A stretch of 64,000 bases of DNA from Nansenia antarctica (taxonomy: Eukaryota; Chordata; Actinopteri; Argentiniformes; Microstomatidae). The notes under the pieces were generated by a model that worked only from the letters and a program-made list of their open reading frames with translations, was not told where the DNA came from and searched no databases. The position numbers and the translations under genes were made by a program. Location of the stretch: assembly GCA_963989245.1 (NCBI GenBank), contig OZ022342.1, positions 42,340,479 to 42,404,478 of the forward strand. The letters are read 5' to 3'. Numbering within the stretch: the first letter of the stretch is position 1; every line of letters begins with the position of its first letter. Positions 1 through 12,221 of the stretch are shown here, one piece after another.

Positions 1-144
1 AAATAGGTAGCTAAACACGTTAGCAATAAAAAGCTACGCTACTGGAGTGGAGATGCCAGAACGCTCCCCCGCCCCGACTCCACACGGCTTTACGTCAGGC
101 TTGTTATGCTCACGTCAGCTGGGAGCCTCTGGGAGCACACATAC

Positions 145-917
145 CCTAACCCAGGCTAGTTGGATAGGTTAGCTAACCCAGGCTAGTTGGATAGGGTTAG
201 CTGCCCACTACTAACCCAGGCTAGTTGGATAGGTTAGCTGCCCACTACTAACCCAGGCTAGTTGGATAGGTTAGCTAACCCAGGCTAGTTGGATAGGGTT
301 AGCTGCCCACTACTAACCCAGGCTAGTTGGATAGGGTTAGCTACCCACTACTAACCCAGGCTAGTTGGATAGGGTTAGCTAACCCAGGCTAGTTGGATAG
401 GGTTAGCTGCCCACTACTAACCCAGGCTAGTTGGATAGGGTTAGCTACCCACTACTAACCCAGGCTAGTTGGATAGGGTTAGCTAACCCAGGCTAGTTGT
501 ATAGGGTTAGCTACCCACTACTAACCCAGGCTAGTTGTATAGGGTTAGCTACCCACTACTAACCCAGGCTAGTTGGATAGGGTTAGCTACCCACTACTAA
601 CCCAGGCTAGTTGTATAGGGTTAGCTACCCACTACTAACCCAGGCTAGTTGTATAGGGTTAGCTACCCACTACTAACCCAGGCTAGTTGTATAGGGTTAG
701 CTACCCACTACTAACCCAGGCTAGTTGGATAGGGTTAGCTACCCACTACTAACCCAGGCTAGTTGGATAGGGTTAGCTAACCCAGGCTAGTTGGATAGGG
801 TTAGCTACCCACTACTAACCCAGGCTAGTTGGATAGGGTTAGCTAACCCAGGCTAGTTGGATAGGGTTAGCTACCCACTACTAACCCAGGCTAGTTGGAT
901 AGGGTTAGCTACCCACT
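145..917. repeat. Composite minisatellite, about 21-28 bp and 37-38 bp units
   Basis: About 770 bases of tandem repeats with the core AACCCAGGCTAGTTGGATAG followed by GGTTAGCT. A short form runs unit to unit directly, and a long form adds ACCCACTACT or GCCCACTACT. Short and long forms alternate irregularly, and single-base variants (TTGTATAG for TTGGATAG) cluster in the middle, as expected for a homogenising VNTR. There is no coding potential. Confidence 0.9.
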
Positions 918-1098
918 AGGTGATATTGACGTCCTGGTGACCGACCCTGAGAGCTGCCTGGCACCGGCACCGTTTTGGTGTTGTTGGTATTTTGAATTTG
1001 AAGCGCCCACCTATTGACTTTGTAGCATGGGCTGAACTTTCATATGAACGTCAAACAGTGCATGCTGACATAGACAACTGAGTAGTGATAGACACATA

Positions 1099-1652
1099 CA
1101 GTAGGCTACAGGCCAAACGTTTGGACACACCTTCTCATTCAATGTGTTTGCTTTATTTTCATGACTATTTACATTGTAGATTCTCACTGAAGGCATCAAA
1201 ACTATGAATGAACACATGTAGAATGATGTACTTAACAAAAACGTGTGAAATAACTCTAAATATGTCTTATATTTTTGATTCCTCAAAGTAGCCACCCTTT
1301 GCTTTTTTGTTGTTAATAAAATAAAAATGTTTTGTTGTTAATAAAATATATAATAATAATATTAAATCTATATATAATAACATATTATTATTAACACATA
1401 TTATATTTAATATTATTATTATATATGTTATTAACAACAAAAAAGTAAAGGGTGGCTACTTTGAGGAATATAAAATATAAGATATAAGACATATTTAGAG
1501 TTATTTCACACTTTATTGTTAAATACATAATTCCTATGTGTTCATTCATCGTTTTGATGCCTTCAGTGAGAATCTACAATTTACCAAATAGTCATGAAAA
1601 TAAAGGAAACGCATTGAATGAGAAGGTGTGTCCAAACTTTTGGCCTGTACTG
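1099..1652. mobile_element. Tc1/mariner-derived foldback element
   Basis: Two arms of about 200 bp (roughly 1099-1310 and 1440-1652) are near reverse complements of each other around an AT-rich centre. The ends read CAGTAGGCTACAGGCC and GGCCTGTACTG, flanked by TA on both sides, and continue into a 'GTTTGGACACACCTTCTCAT' motif that I recognise from fish Tc1-like inverted repeats. The mirrored short ORFs in the arms are shadows of this palindrome. It looks like a deletion derivative that kept the inverted repeats and lost the transposase. It ends about 170 bp upstream of the c9orf78 start codon. Confidence 0.8.
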
Positions 1653-1689
1653 TATTTCAAATGTATTTCATTTTTTTCAAGAACGCAAA

Positions 1690-1821
1690 ACATACACAGT
1701 ACACCGTCACTTCCTGTTTGGGGAAATGACGAATACTAGAAGTCCGTCGTCAGGAAGTGTTCTCCTGCGTTGTTGCGTTGCATAGACAGAGCCAACATTT
1801 TCGATCTCAAACTCAACAATA
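1690..1821 (+). promoter_or_regulatory. Probable c9orf78 promoter/5' UTR with paired ETS-type motifs
   Basis: The interval between the Tc1-like foldback and the c9orf78 ATG contains ACTTCCTG (1709-1716) and the inverted CAGGAAGTG (1751-1759), matching the ETS-family core typical of housekeeping promoters. There is no TATA box. The transcription start is not determinable from sequence. Confidence 0.4.
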
Positions 1822-4800
1822 ATGCCTTCGAATAAGAATTTTAGACGGAGAAGACAAAGTTCCTCTGATGAAGAGGAAGACGAAATAACAGCTGCAGTTA
1901 GGTAACGTTTGGCAAGAACTGGTTTAGCAAGCGTGCAGAGTGAGCTAGCTAAGCCAGCATGATGATGTTGACGTTGTTGGGTACTAATAATAACGAGGTG
2001 ATCTGTTACATTTCGTTTTCCCTTCTCAGATCGAAACTGGACGAAGCTAAAGAACTCCAGAGTTCACGGAAAAGACAGACTGGAGTCAGGTGGGAAAAGT
2101 TCATTTATTATTATGTGCATGTAAGTTACTGTATTGTAAGGGCTGAAGAAATGCTGCCTAATAAGCCTGGCATCATGACAATGTGATTGGTTAATATTTT
2201 GCATATGTGCTATCCAGTGTGGCTGCATTGTTGGTGGGGGAGAAACTTCCCATGGACCCAGACGCAGAGGTATGTTTTTGGCTACAGTTGACTAGGGTGA
2301 TACTGATATTCTCCTGCTCTTAACTTGATATGGATGATCAACACTGACATTCCGTTCATTCCTCAAACAGGACGACCCCTTTAAATTGAAGACAGGAGGG
2401 GTTGTCGACATGAAAAAAGTGAAAGTGAAAGACAGGAATAGAGACATGTAAGTAAAGTTTTAATTTGTGCCAGTTATGGGGGGGTTTGCTTATAATTGTG
2501 TGCTCATATAAGGCTTTATGCTTATATTTTCCCCAAAGGAATGTGTAAGTAAATGTTTGTGTATGAATGTATGTTCCTCAAGGTAAACAACATATTTTTT
2601 CCACCTTTAGGACAGAGGATGAAACAGACCTCAATCTGGGCACCTCTTTCTCTGCAGAAACAAACAGAAGAGACGAGGATGCGGACATGTAAGTAGACTC
2701 CAACATCTGCCAACTTCCGTAAACATGACTTGTCTTGAAATTGAATTGAAGCTTGTCTTCAATCCTACTCACTCAAGACACTTCCTCGTCTAGGATGAAG
2801 TACATTGAGACAGAGCTGAAGAAGAAGAAGGGACTGGTTGAAGCAGAGGAACAGAAGGTTAAGGTTAAAAACGCAGAGGACCTCCTGTATGAGCTGCCTG
2901 AGAACATCAGGGTCAACTCTGCAAAGAAGACTGAGGAGATGTTGTCCAACCAGATGCTGAGTGGGATCCCTGAGGTGGATCTGGGCATTGAGTGAGTGGA
3001 CAGGATCTCTGAGAGCTGCTGTAGCGGTTGGAGTCCCCATATATCTGTCCTAACGAATCAGATGACTGAACCTAGAATAGACCTATTGCTAAGCCACGCC
3101 CCCTTTGAAAACAGACAAACAAACAACGCTTGCTCAAATTCTTCACTGACAAAGACTGACTGACCGACCGTGACTGAATGACATTCAATGACTTGCAATG
3201 GCAGGAGTTCAAATTTCAAAAGTAAGTAAAAATACATTAAAGATGACAAGAATATTTAGTCTAGAAGCTTTTCACCATCAGATATTAGCGAGTTGTTTGT
3301 CCGAGTTTTCTGCTTGTAGTGACTTTTGCTGTGATATGATTGGACAATTTCTGTTTTGGGGAGTGGCTTAGCGATAGGTCTATTGCGTTGTCTTCTGGTT
3401 GTTTACCTCATTATCGACCTTTCTCTAGGTTCCTTAGATCCATTAGAACATGGATAAGGGAAAAAAAAACATTCCTTTATAGAGAATGATCTGAATTGTC
3501 TTTTTGTTTCTTAGTGCGAAGATAAAGAACATCATCTTCACAGAAGAGGCCAAGGCCAAGCTCCTGGCTGAGCAGAGGAACAAGAAGAAAGACAACGGAA
3601 CCTCCTTCGTCCCCACCAACATCGCCGTCAACTACGTCCAACACAACCGCTGTGAGTTACCTTGTTGCCGTGGTTAAGTCAACGAGTGAACTAGACAGTT
3701 CAAGTCTTTAATAACTGTGGATCTCTCTTCTTTCAGTCTATCGTGAGGATGTGAACGCTCCACAGAGACATCTCAACAGACACAACAAAGAGGAGCCTAA
3801 GGCCAGGCCGCTCCGTGTGGGCGATACCGAGAAACCAGGACCAGAGGGTAAGAGAACACAATCACATCACTGGAGCTACTCTGCACTAGTGTCAACTACA
3901 TGGCATCATTTGACCCAAGGATACACTTGCTTGCTTGCTTATGGTAGTCCGTCGCTAGCGAAGATGACGCAGCTTCCTTGTGTTGTGATGAATATGTTTG
4001 TCAGTGGCTATCGTTGCTGGCGACGATGCCACTGCAGATGACTATGAAGCCAGATTCTAGAAGCACATATCCTGATTCTAAAATCACATATCCTGATTCT
4101 AGAATCACATCCTGATTCTAGAATCACATATCCTGGTTCTAGAAGCACATATCCTGATTCGAGAAGCACATATCCTGCCACGGTTGGGACATGTGAGACC
4201 TGGCTCAGGAGGCTGAGGTGGTGCTGGATCAGCAGGACGGTGTCTTCTCTGGTACCGTACCATCTGTTGTTGGGTGCAATGCTCCTCAAGGTGTGTGACC
4301 CCCAGTGTGGCACAAGGAGCGCCAGAGTGGACGGTTTGCTGCAGCTGATTCAAGGTCATTGGGGTCAATGTTGCACCTCTTCAGTGTCACTTTCAGCTGA
4401 TATTTATATCGCAGCTTCTGACCACCAGCCTTTCTGTTGGCTGTCAGGAGCTGTCCATAAAGCACCTGATGGGGCAAACAGCAGGCAGGCATCCGGATGA
4501 TATGGCCGACCCACTGGAGTTGCCTCTGTGCTAGTGCGCTGGAGGATATCAGTATGAACACAGTCCTGCCAGGTGATGCAGAGGATGCGTTGGAGGCATC
4601 TGGTGTTAAACGCATCAAGGTGTCTGATATGACGCCGATAGGCTGTCCAGGCTTCTGAACCATAAAGCAGTGTTGACACACACTGCCCTGTAGACTGCGA
4701 CTCATTTGATGTTCTTAGATGATTGTTTTCAAAGACATTGTTTTCATAGGCGCAGCCTACCAAAGGCAGAGGAGGCTAGGTTGATGCGGGCCTGGATGTC

Positions 4801-5354
4801 GTCATGGATTAGACATGTGGGTGTTAATATGCTGCCACAGTAACAACACTGCTGGACAACCTTGAGGGGAGTACCGTCGATGGTGAATACTGGAAGGACA
4901 GTGGATGGAGACCTCTCTTGAATGATGACTTCTGTTTTTTTAGTGTTAATCACAAGACCTACTGAGCCGTATACAGAGGACATGATATCCATGATATGTG
5001 TGTAAATGGACTTATTTCCAAAGCGCTTTACAATGGCCTCTCATTCACCCATTCACACACCAATGGCGACAAGCTACCATGCAAGGCGCCAGCCCGCTCA
5101 TTGGGAGCAATTTGTGGTTCCGTGTCTTGCCCAAGAACACTTCGACATGTGGCCAGCCGGCTCTTGCGTGTCTCCTGCGGAGCTGCTACAGTCAGCCCTA
5201 TCTTTGGACATTGAGTTTGCCTTTGATAATCGCCATCAATAATATAATGTTTCATTTCACTTCATTATGAATTGTTCTGGGTTCAGTCTCTGCTGTCATC
5301 CAACGGTTATAACCAGAACACAGTTGCACACAGAGAGAAGCAAAGAGACCGGGT

Positions 5355-5409
<55 letters not shown>

Positions 5410-8074
5410 TGAGAGAGAGAACGAGAGAAAGAGTAGTAGACAAATCATTCAGAGCATGAGCGTTTCCACGGAAATGTTATTCGTTTTAATATTTGTTGTT
5501 ATTATATGTTGTTGTAGAGAGAGAGAGAAAGAGACTAGTACTTGTAACTACTTTTTATTTACTTTTAATTATAATTTCAAGTAAGGGTGGAAACACCAGC
5601 GTTATGTTAACACATCTTCAGACACAACATCGGCTTCTTTGTGGGCAGCGTCGCTGGGCACGGCAGCGATGACAGCAGCAGAGGCTAAGATTTGTGGCGC
5701 ACGTCTGCTATTTACACACCTGCTATTAACACGTCTGCTATTAACACGCCTGCTATTAACACGTCTGCTATTAAGGCCCAATCCCGATTCCCTTTTCTAC
5801 CCCTATGGCTCGTTTTCGAGTGCCACTCGATTTCGAGCCAAGGCCTTCGAACAGAGCCACAAGCCGTCGGGGTTGAAATCTACCCCTATGAAATGGGACG
5901 ACCCTTCAAGACTGATACGTCATCAGTAGTATCGTAGAAAAGCATTGACACTCACGATTCATTCACAACTTCACTTTTACGCTATCAAACGATCAAACAA
6001 GTCATCAAATAAAAAAGAACAATGCTTCATTATCAGACCATGACAGAATAACGGCACTCTAACCTGTATGAAACCTGTGCTCCTACCCTGCCAGTCTGCA
6101 CTGATTTAGGACAACAGTGCAACAACTTCGCGGCTGAACTTAAGTTACATTTACGGCGTCATATGCCATCAATGGGAAACATGGAAAAATGCATGACTTA
6201 TGCATGAGTTATTTTTATGACGTTCCGAAATCCGATGTGACAGGAACGCTGGAGAAACAGCCGCTGTCCACTGCATTAATTAACTAATAACTACATGTCC
6301 TTGATGAGTCTCCCGCTCACTGCCCTCCATCAAAAATGGCACATCCATCGATAATATTACATAATAACAACTGCTCGGATTAGATTGCGAGTTGTTTTGG
6401 TATAATAAGTGCCGCAATACAACTATAGCGTCATATACCACCAAGGGGGGGGGGAATTCGCGCCTATCATGCACATATCAGCCTGTGGATAGATAACTTT
6501 AGATAGATAACTTAACATTAAATATGTCTACCATCATCCGCTGTCAAACATTTTTTTATTTTTTTTTTTCTCCAGATTTTATCCCTTTTTCACCCAATTT
6601 GGTAGCCAATTTAACCCAATTTAGCATCCAATTATCCCCTGCCTATTGCATAGGATCCGCCGCACGACCCCGTGGCCGGCAGTCCCAGAAGAGGCCGCCA
6701 GGCAGACTAGGCTGACTGGCTCCTCGAGCCCAGTACCGTTATTCCGGCGCCCAGGGGGCGGTGTTGCGCGACGGATCCTAGTCCAGAAATACTCCTATAC
6801 CGCCCTCGGAAGCGGCCGGCCAATATGCCGCTTCCCGTGTGCCTCGGCCATATCTGGATCTGGCGAGCCGGGATACGAACCCCGGCCCCGGTGGGCAGCA
6901 TGCACTAGTGGCCAGTGCGTAGACCGCTACACCACCGCGGGGCCAAACAATTTATTTCTAAATAAACATGATTGTACATCTCTGAAATGTTAATCGCGCA
7001 CCGATGTATTTCTATGGGGAAGGCTGTGCTTGACGATTCCATTGGACTGACGCCGGGGCAGAGGAACAGGGACTGTCACCCTGTGTCAAACGCCTTTTGT
7101 CACAGGGTAACACGCCTGCTATTAACACGCCTGCTATTTACACGTCTGATATTTACACGCCTGCTATTTACACGCCTGCTATTTACACGCCTGCTATTAA
7201 CACGTCTGCTATTAACACGCCTGCTATTAACACGCCTGCTATTAACACGTCTGCTATTAACACGCCTGCTATTTACACGCCTGCTATTAACACGTCTGCT
7301 ATTAACACGCCTGCTATTAACACGCCTGCTATTAACACGTCTGCTATTAACACGTCTGCTATTTACATGCCTGCTATTAACACGCCTGCTATTAACACGT
7401 CTGATATTAACACGCCTGCTATTTACACGCCTGCTATTTACACACATTTTAAAAATGGAAAACGGTTTTCAGTTTGTCAGACAAGACATTGACCAAGACA
7501 CTTGTATACAAATCAGAATGTATTTTATTACATCCAATGTAATTGTAATTGTACACAAGTCTTCAACATTGCCACTGCAGCAAGATACAAAATCACAAAG
7601 TGAGTAATAATAAAATAATAAAGTGAAAAAGTGATGGTACAGCAGAACCAGTTGTACTTTATTGGAATTAATACTATCAATAAAATGCTATGCAAAGTAC
7701 AATAAGATGAAATGCAAATATGATACAGTACAAGTAGTCAGGTAGTGTTCCAGTAATCAGGTAGTGTGCAAGTAGTCATATAATATATAGGCTATTATGA
7801 ATTTAAAGGATTGACAATGGAATCGGTATCAATAACATCTTATCAATTCCCATCCCTACACACACCTATAGTGTACACCCCTATGGCACATGGTCCTATA
7901 CCTTCAGTGAATCCTCCCCTTGGTGTTGAGTGATTGGAGAAGCTAACTGTGGATCTGGTCTCTTTATCTTCCACAGCCCCGTCGCCACCCAACCATCGCA
8001 AACGGCCAAACAACGAGAAGGCTACTGATGACTACCATTATGAGAAGTTCAAGAAGATGAACCGCAGATACTGA
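1822..8074 (+). CDS. c9orf78: C9orf78 / TLS1-family nuclear protein, 9 coding exons
   Basis: Coding exons are 1822-1901, 2030-2089, 2218-2269, 2371-2447, 2611-2688, 2794-2991, 3515-3651, 3737-3847 and 7977-8074. All have GT/AG junctions and join in frame to 296 aa (human about 289). The protein starts MPSNKNFRRRRQSSSDEEE, an Arg cluster followed by an acidic stretch. It carries the family's most conserved blocks: TSFSAETNRRDEDADMMKYI, KNAEDLLYELPENIRV, LSNQMLSGIPEVDLGI and the C-terminus DDYHYEKFKKMNRRY. C9orf78 is the metazoan relative of yeast Tls1, a nuclear protein associated with the spliceosome (Brr2 region) and telomeric/heterochromatin splicing. It is largely disordered and has no catalytic motif. 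Intron 8 (3848-7976) is swollen by a LINE fragment, a SINE and a split minisatellite. The gene is tail to tail with med22. Confidence 0.95.
4286..4992 (-). mobile_element. LINE reverse-transcriptase C-terminal fragment, broken
   Basis: On the minus strand, 4992-4744 encodes GLVINTKKTEVIIQ...YCGSILTP...DDIQARINLASSAFGRL. After frame breaks, 4700-4400 encodes ...ASPGRTVFILISSSALAQRQLQWVGHIIRMP...LPHQVLYGQL. This is the fingers/thumb end and post-RT region common to RTE/I-like non-LTR retrotransposons ('KTEV' and 'QLxWVGHIxRMP' motifs). It lacks the catalytic YADD region and has frameshifts, so it is a dead fragment inside c9orf78 intron 8, antisense to the gene. Confidence 0.75.
5357..5410. repeat. 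(TG)n microsatellite
   Basis: An uninterrupted TG run of about 25 units in c9orf78 intron 8, followed by a short purine-rich GAGAGA tract. Confidence 0.95.
5701..5775. repeat. 15-bp minisatellite, left part
   Basis: About five copies of a 15-bp unit, ACACGTCTGCTATTA/ACACGCCTGCTATTA. The same unit forms the larger array at 7110-7444, so the two probably represent one array separated by insertion or a transposed copy. Confidence 0.85.
5776..6545. other. Intervening sequence between the two 15-bp arrays; MITE-like left end
   Basis: It begins GGCCCAATCCCGATTCCC, resembling the ends of a repeat common in fish genomes, but I cannot define its right end. There is no coding potential, and nothing recognisable lies between about 5950 and 6540. 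Confidence 0.3.
6546..6948 (-). mobile_element. tRNA-derived SINE, about 400 bp, full length
   Basis: Read on the minus strand, it begins GGCCCCGCGGTGGTGTAGCG (A-box-like TGGTGTAGCGG), has a B-box-like GGTTCGTATCC about 50 bp on, then a unique body, and ends in an A-rich tail (the T-run at about 6551-6570 on the plus strand). The flanks CAAACATTTTTTTATT and CAAACAATTTATTTC may be imperfect target duplications. It lies in c9orf78 intron 8, antisense to the gene. Confidence 0.8.
7110..7444. repeat. 15-bp minisatellite, right part, about 22 copies
   Basis: Tandem units of ACACGCCTGCTATTA with T/C and A/T (ATTTACA) variants. Because the unit is a multiple of three, reading frames stay open on both strands (repeated TPAINTSAI-type and RRVNS-type peptides). 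These are compositional artefacts, not genes. Confidence 0.9.
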
Positions 8075-9165
8075 CTGATTGGATGTAATTTGAGGGAAAT
8101 TACTGTCCACTCTGTTGATCTATCGTATCATAGCTCCTTCTCCTTTGTATTCCTCCTTAAATTCATTTGTTATGTTTTCTGAAGTACGTTTGATGTATTT
8201 ATTCGTCTTTTAAGATTACTGCTAGAATGTGTAGAATGTCATAAGCCTGTCGTAAGGTATCGACTATACATTTCCCATGTTTTTATTTTATTGTACCAGG
8301 AATATTGCAGATTTTGTAAAGATGAGTCACAAGATCTTGAGTTTGAGGGTATTTTATTGAGTTGTTAATCCTTCATGGAATTAAAAAAAGCTTATAAACT
8401 GTTATGTAACATTACACATACAAAGTTTTACAAAAGTAATCCAAAATCCAAGAAATTGTAGTTTTTTTGTTTTAACATATAGGAAATTATATCTAGGAAC
8501 ATATCCCTAATGTTTTTCACCAAGTTGAATCAACACTGTACAAATGGTGACACTAGAGACTGAAATGGAGAACAATATTAAAAGTCTTGTCTGATCTTGA
8601 TTTCTGAAGTTGTTTATGTCAGCTTAGTCTTCAAACATGTTTTATGAATTATTTCAAATGTCTATCTTGGAATGGAATGGACTTTATTTGTCATTGCTAC
8701 AGTACAGGTACCAAACAACGAAATTTAGGAGGGGTGGCTCCCCTGGTCTTGTCCAAATGCACTTTTCCATTTCTGTTGCAATCGATTATTATATAGCACA
8801 TGAAGGTCAAGTAAGCAGAGATTAAATGACTATAAAATATGATATGTTTTTTCTTATTTGAGTGTAGCCTAACTGTAAAGTCCACTTATCCTGACTATAC
8901 TAGTGAAGGTCATCCTTGATGCTATTCCCTTGCAGTATCTAACAGGACAAATCCTCTAGACTGGAGAGATGTCACAGGTCCTACCCTGTTTTGTTTGGCC
9001 CCACGTCCAGCACACAGACATGCTGACGATGGAAGACTTGGGTAACGTAGATAAGGCTATGAAACACTCACTAAACTATGCACCACTGTAAGACTCAGAC
9101 ACACAGAGTGAAGAATAGAGGTCTGCTTCGACGTGCCTTCCATATCGGGTCTGCTCCTGCATGTT
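8075..9165. other. Tail-to-tail interval of c9orf78 and med22 (3' UTRs)
   Basis: It should contain both 3' UTRs. A candidate ATTAAA poly(A) signal for c9orf78 lies at 8380-8385. A stretch at about 8670-8740 resembles a LINE 3'-UTR remnant seen elsewhere in fish. No gene is seen. Confidence 0.4.
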
Positions 9166-11664
9166 CTAGGGTTTCTCTGCCAAGTTCATCCCATGTCCGT
9201 TGAGGTGGTGCTTGGGTGTGGTCTGGTGTGAAGCAGGTCCATCTGTGTCCTCCGCCCCCCCCTGGGCTGACCTGGAGGCTGTGCCCGGGGAGGCCCAGCT
9301 GTCCAGGCGCCGGTAGGCCTCACACAGGGGCAGGTCGGTACTGTCCCACTGACTGTAGCTTTCCAGAACAAAAACCATAGGGGGGCATAGAATCAGCACA
9401 GAGAAGGGGGCAGGTGTGTGTCCCCGACTCACATTTGGCGCAGACACATATATACACACACACATACACATACATAAACAGAATGGACACAGTGAGACAA
9501 ACATGAAAAACAGACTCATAAAAAGCAGGAAACTGCAGAGAGAAGGGCAGGCGTACGCTCAAGGATCACAGAGGACTGTTAGCTATTGCAAGGCTACACT
9601 ATGTAACTTAACTGGCAGGTTTTTTTTTCTTCCTCCGATTACTTCAGTACGGTTGTCGAGAAACACATCCAAAGCTGCTTCTTTTTGTTGAATAATTCAT
9701 CTGAGAAATCTAACTGACTGTTAGATACACAATAGCATCATCATTAAGGGCTCTTGAATGCAATAAATCTCTTTTTAGATTATGCATTTCAGGATAGAGC
9801 CTCATCACAGTAAACTGTGCAGTAAGTCAAGATGCAGGAAAATAGAGGGAGCGCATACACAGGCAGAAAAGAGTGGCCCCCTACCTAGCATACCGAAAGC
9901 AGCATTCACCTCTCAAGATCTCTCACAGCAAAACAAATTAGACAAAGAACTACATTGTTTTGTAGCCTCTACTTTATTTTTTTCAATGTTTAGAAAATAG
10001 AGAGAGCGGGTCTATGCAGATAGCTGACACAGACTGAATACATATGGCCATAGTAAATGTGTGCAACAGTGCTTGCTTGATACTTTGCACGGTTAGGGCT
10101 TGGGTCACTTGTACACTAGGGACGGAATCTGTTAAAAAAAACAACAACACTGGATTCCGTTTACAGAAGGCAACGTTCCAGGAACCATCATTCAATTTCA
10201 CTTATGAAGATTGTCAAAAATCATTCTTTAGAACATAAATAACACCAAAATATTAAAATGTCTGGAATTATTATAAAACTATTAATCAATCTATAATCTA
10301 CATCCACAATTCATAATCAATATAGGAAAGAATCTAAAACAAGTTTATGATTTATGATATAGAAATTATGTTCTTGATATGATTATACAATTATTCATAT
10401 AGGTTGTCATTATGTTTAACATTTCTTTCTTTCTAAAGCACATAATGCCAGCATACTCTAGTCTTTTCCCTTTCCTTCCAAAGCCTTGTGTTGCAAAACT
10501 GCCAGAAGAAAAACAAATACCATGTATTTATCATTACTGACGGAGCCTGGAACACACACCAACATGTTTCTAATGCTGAGTGTGATACCTGGATTCAAGC
10601 CATGGAACTCTGAAGACTATTCACTTCATGAACAGTAAGTGTATGTTCTGATACTGCAGAATACACATGGTCATTTATTACTTTGGTTTGTTTCTCTTGC
10701 TGATTGAAATGTGATGTCACACAATTTTAACCAACAGCATTATATCAATGCCATATTCTACAACATGGCCTGCATTTGAACAAAAATATATGTTCATTAT
10801 GATACATGTAAGTGTTCATGGACTCATTCATCACTTCAATTATGACATGATTACAAGGACATGAATGAGGAGGAATATAGCAACCAGATACAGAAAAACA
10901 AGGCACTACATCACAAGTGAACAGTATATACAATGAACCTACATCATCCACATTTTGTTTGCAGTTGAAAATGATGTTTGTGTGATGATATAGAAATGAA
11001 GGCGATCAAACCTGTAATGAGATGGGGGGGGGGGGGGGGGGTAATAAGGCACAGTGGTAAAGGGGATGGTGAGGGGGGGGGGGACATGGGGCGAGGGGTG
11101 GGACTAGGGGGGCTGTATGAGCCTACTTGTACCTGGAGGAGTAATATTCTTCCTCTAGCTCGTACAGGTCGATAGCGATCTCGTCCCGGAGGGACGTGAG
11201 CTTCTTGTCGCACTCCTCCTGCAGCGAGCGCAGCTGCTGGTTCTGCAGGCTGATGGCCTCGTTCACTGAGGGGAAGTCGTTCAGGATCAGGAACTGCTTC
11301 AGGTCAGACACCAGCTTCATCAGGGACTCACCAGCGCGCACCTTTACCACAACAGCAAACGCAAAGCACGCATTATAAGAGAGTGCATTTCATGTATTTG
11401 AATTGAACTATATAAAGTAAGTAACATGAATGCACATCCTAGGGTACATGTAAGCCCTCTCACAAGACTGGCACTTACGATGTTGGCTGCTCTGACATGC
11501 ATCTCGTAGTGGTCTTGCTCTGCTTGTGTAGCACGAGACACCTGTGTCTCTTCCTCGACCTAGAGGAAAACATCACAGCTGCTGTTTGGAATCTCATTTA
11601 CCAATGGCTGGTTAAGTTATCTGTCTCCTTTCACAAGGAGAGAACTCAAGAATAAACAAACACG

Positions 11665-11735
<71 letters not shown>

Positions 11736-12128
11736 TTTAATCATTTATTTCTGTCCACATAGAAACAAGTATACAAGGACACAAATACTGAAGGCACAGA
11801 TGGGATGCATTCACAAACAGACATGGACAATGTCTTTCACATACAACAGGACAAGACTCACGGGTACAAGTAACACCGTCTCCGCCATATTTGGCGGCTG
11901 CCAATAATCGCAGAGACAGAGCAATACTTGCTGAGCCTTTTTGCTTCTCCCTTGGACATTCCCAGTAGACGTAGTCCTCTGACAACCAATCTGTGCACAT
12001 GTCCAAGACTGCCAAATATAAAGACTAATAGCGTACACCTATAGCCTAGCTCTGAGATGGTGTCTACAAGCTACTGGTATTTCATGACCTTAGTCATGAA
12101 GGCTTCCTCTAGGCTTATATCAAAGGTG

Positions 12129-12221
<93 letters not shown>

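Noticed and set aside
145..917. Leftmost array considered as telomeric or CRISPR-like
   Set aside because: GGGTTAGC occurs inside a longer unit; no hexamer register and no spacers.
6880..6948. tRNA-like A/B boxes (also at 15.9, 32.6, 41.0, 50.9 and 54.9 kb)
   Set aside because: They head SINEs with LINE-type or A-rich tails and do not fold as intact tRNA genes.
7097..7607. Repetitive ORFs in both strands of the 15-bp array
   Set aside because: Same reason: unit length divisible by three in a noncoding intron.
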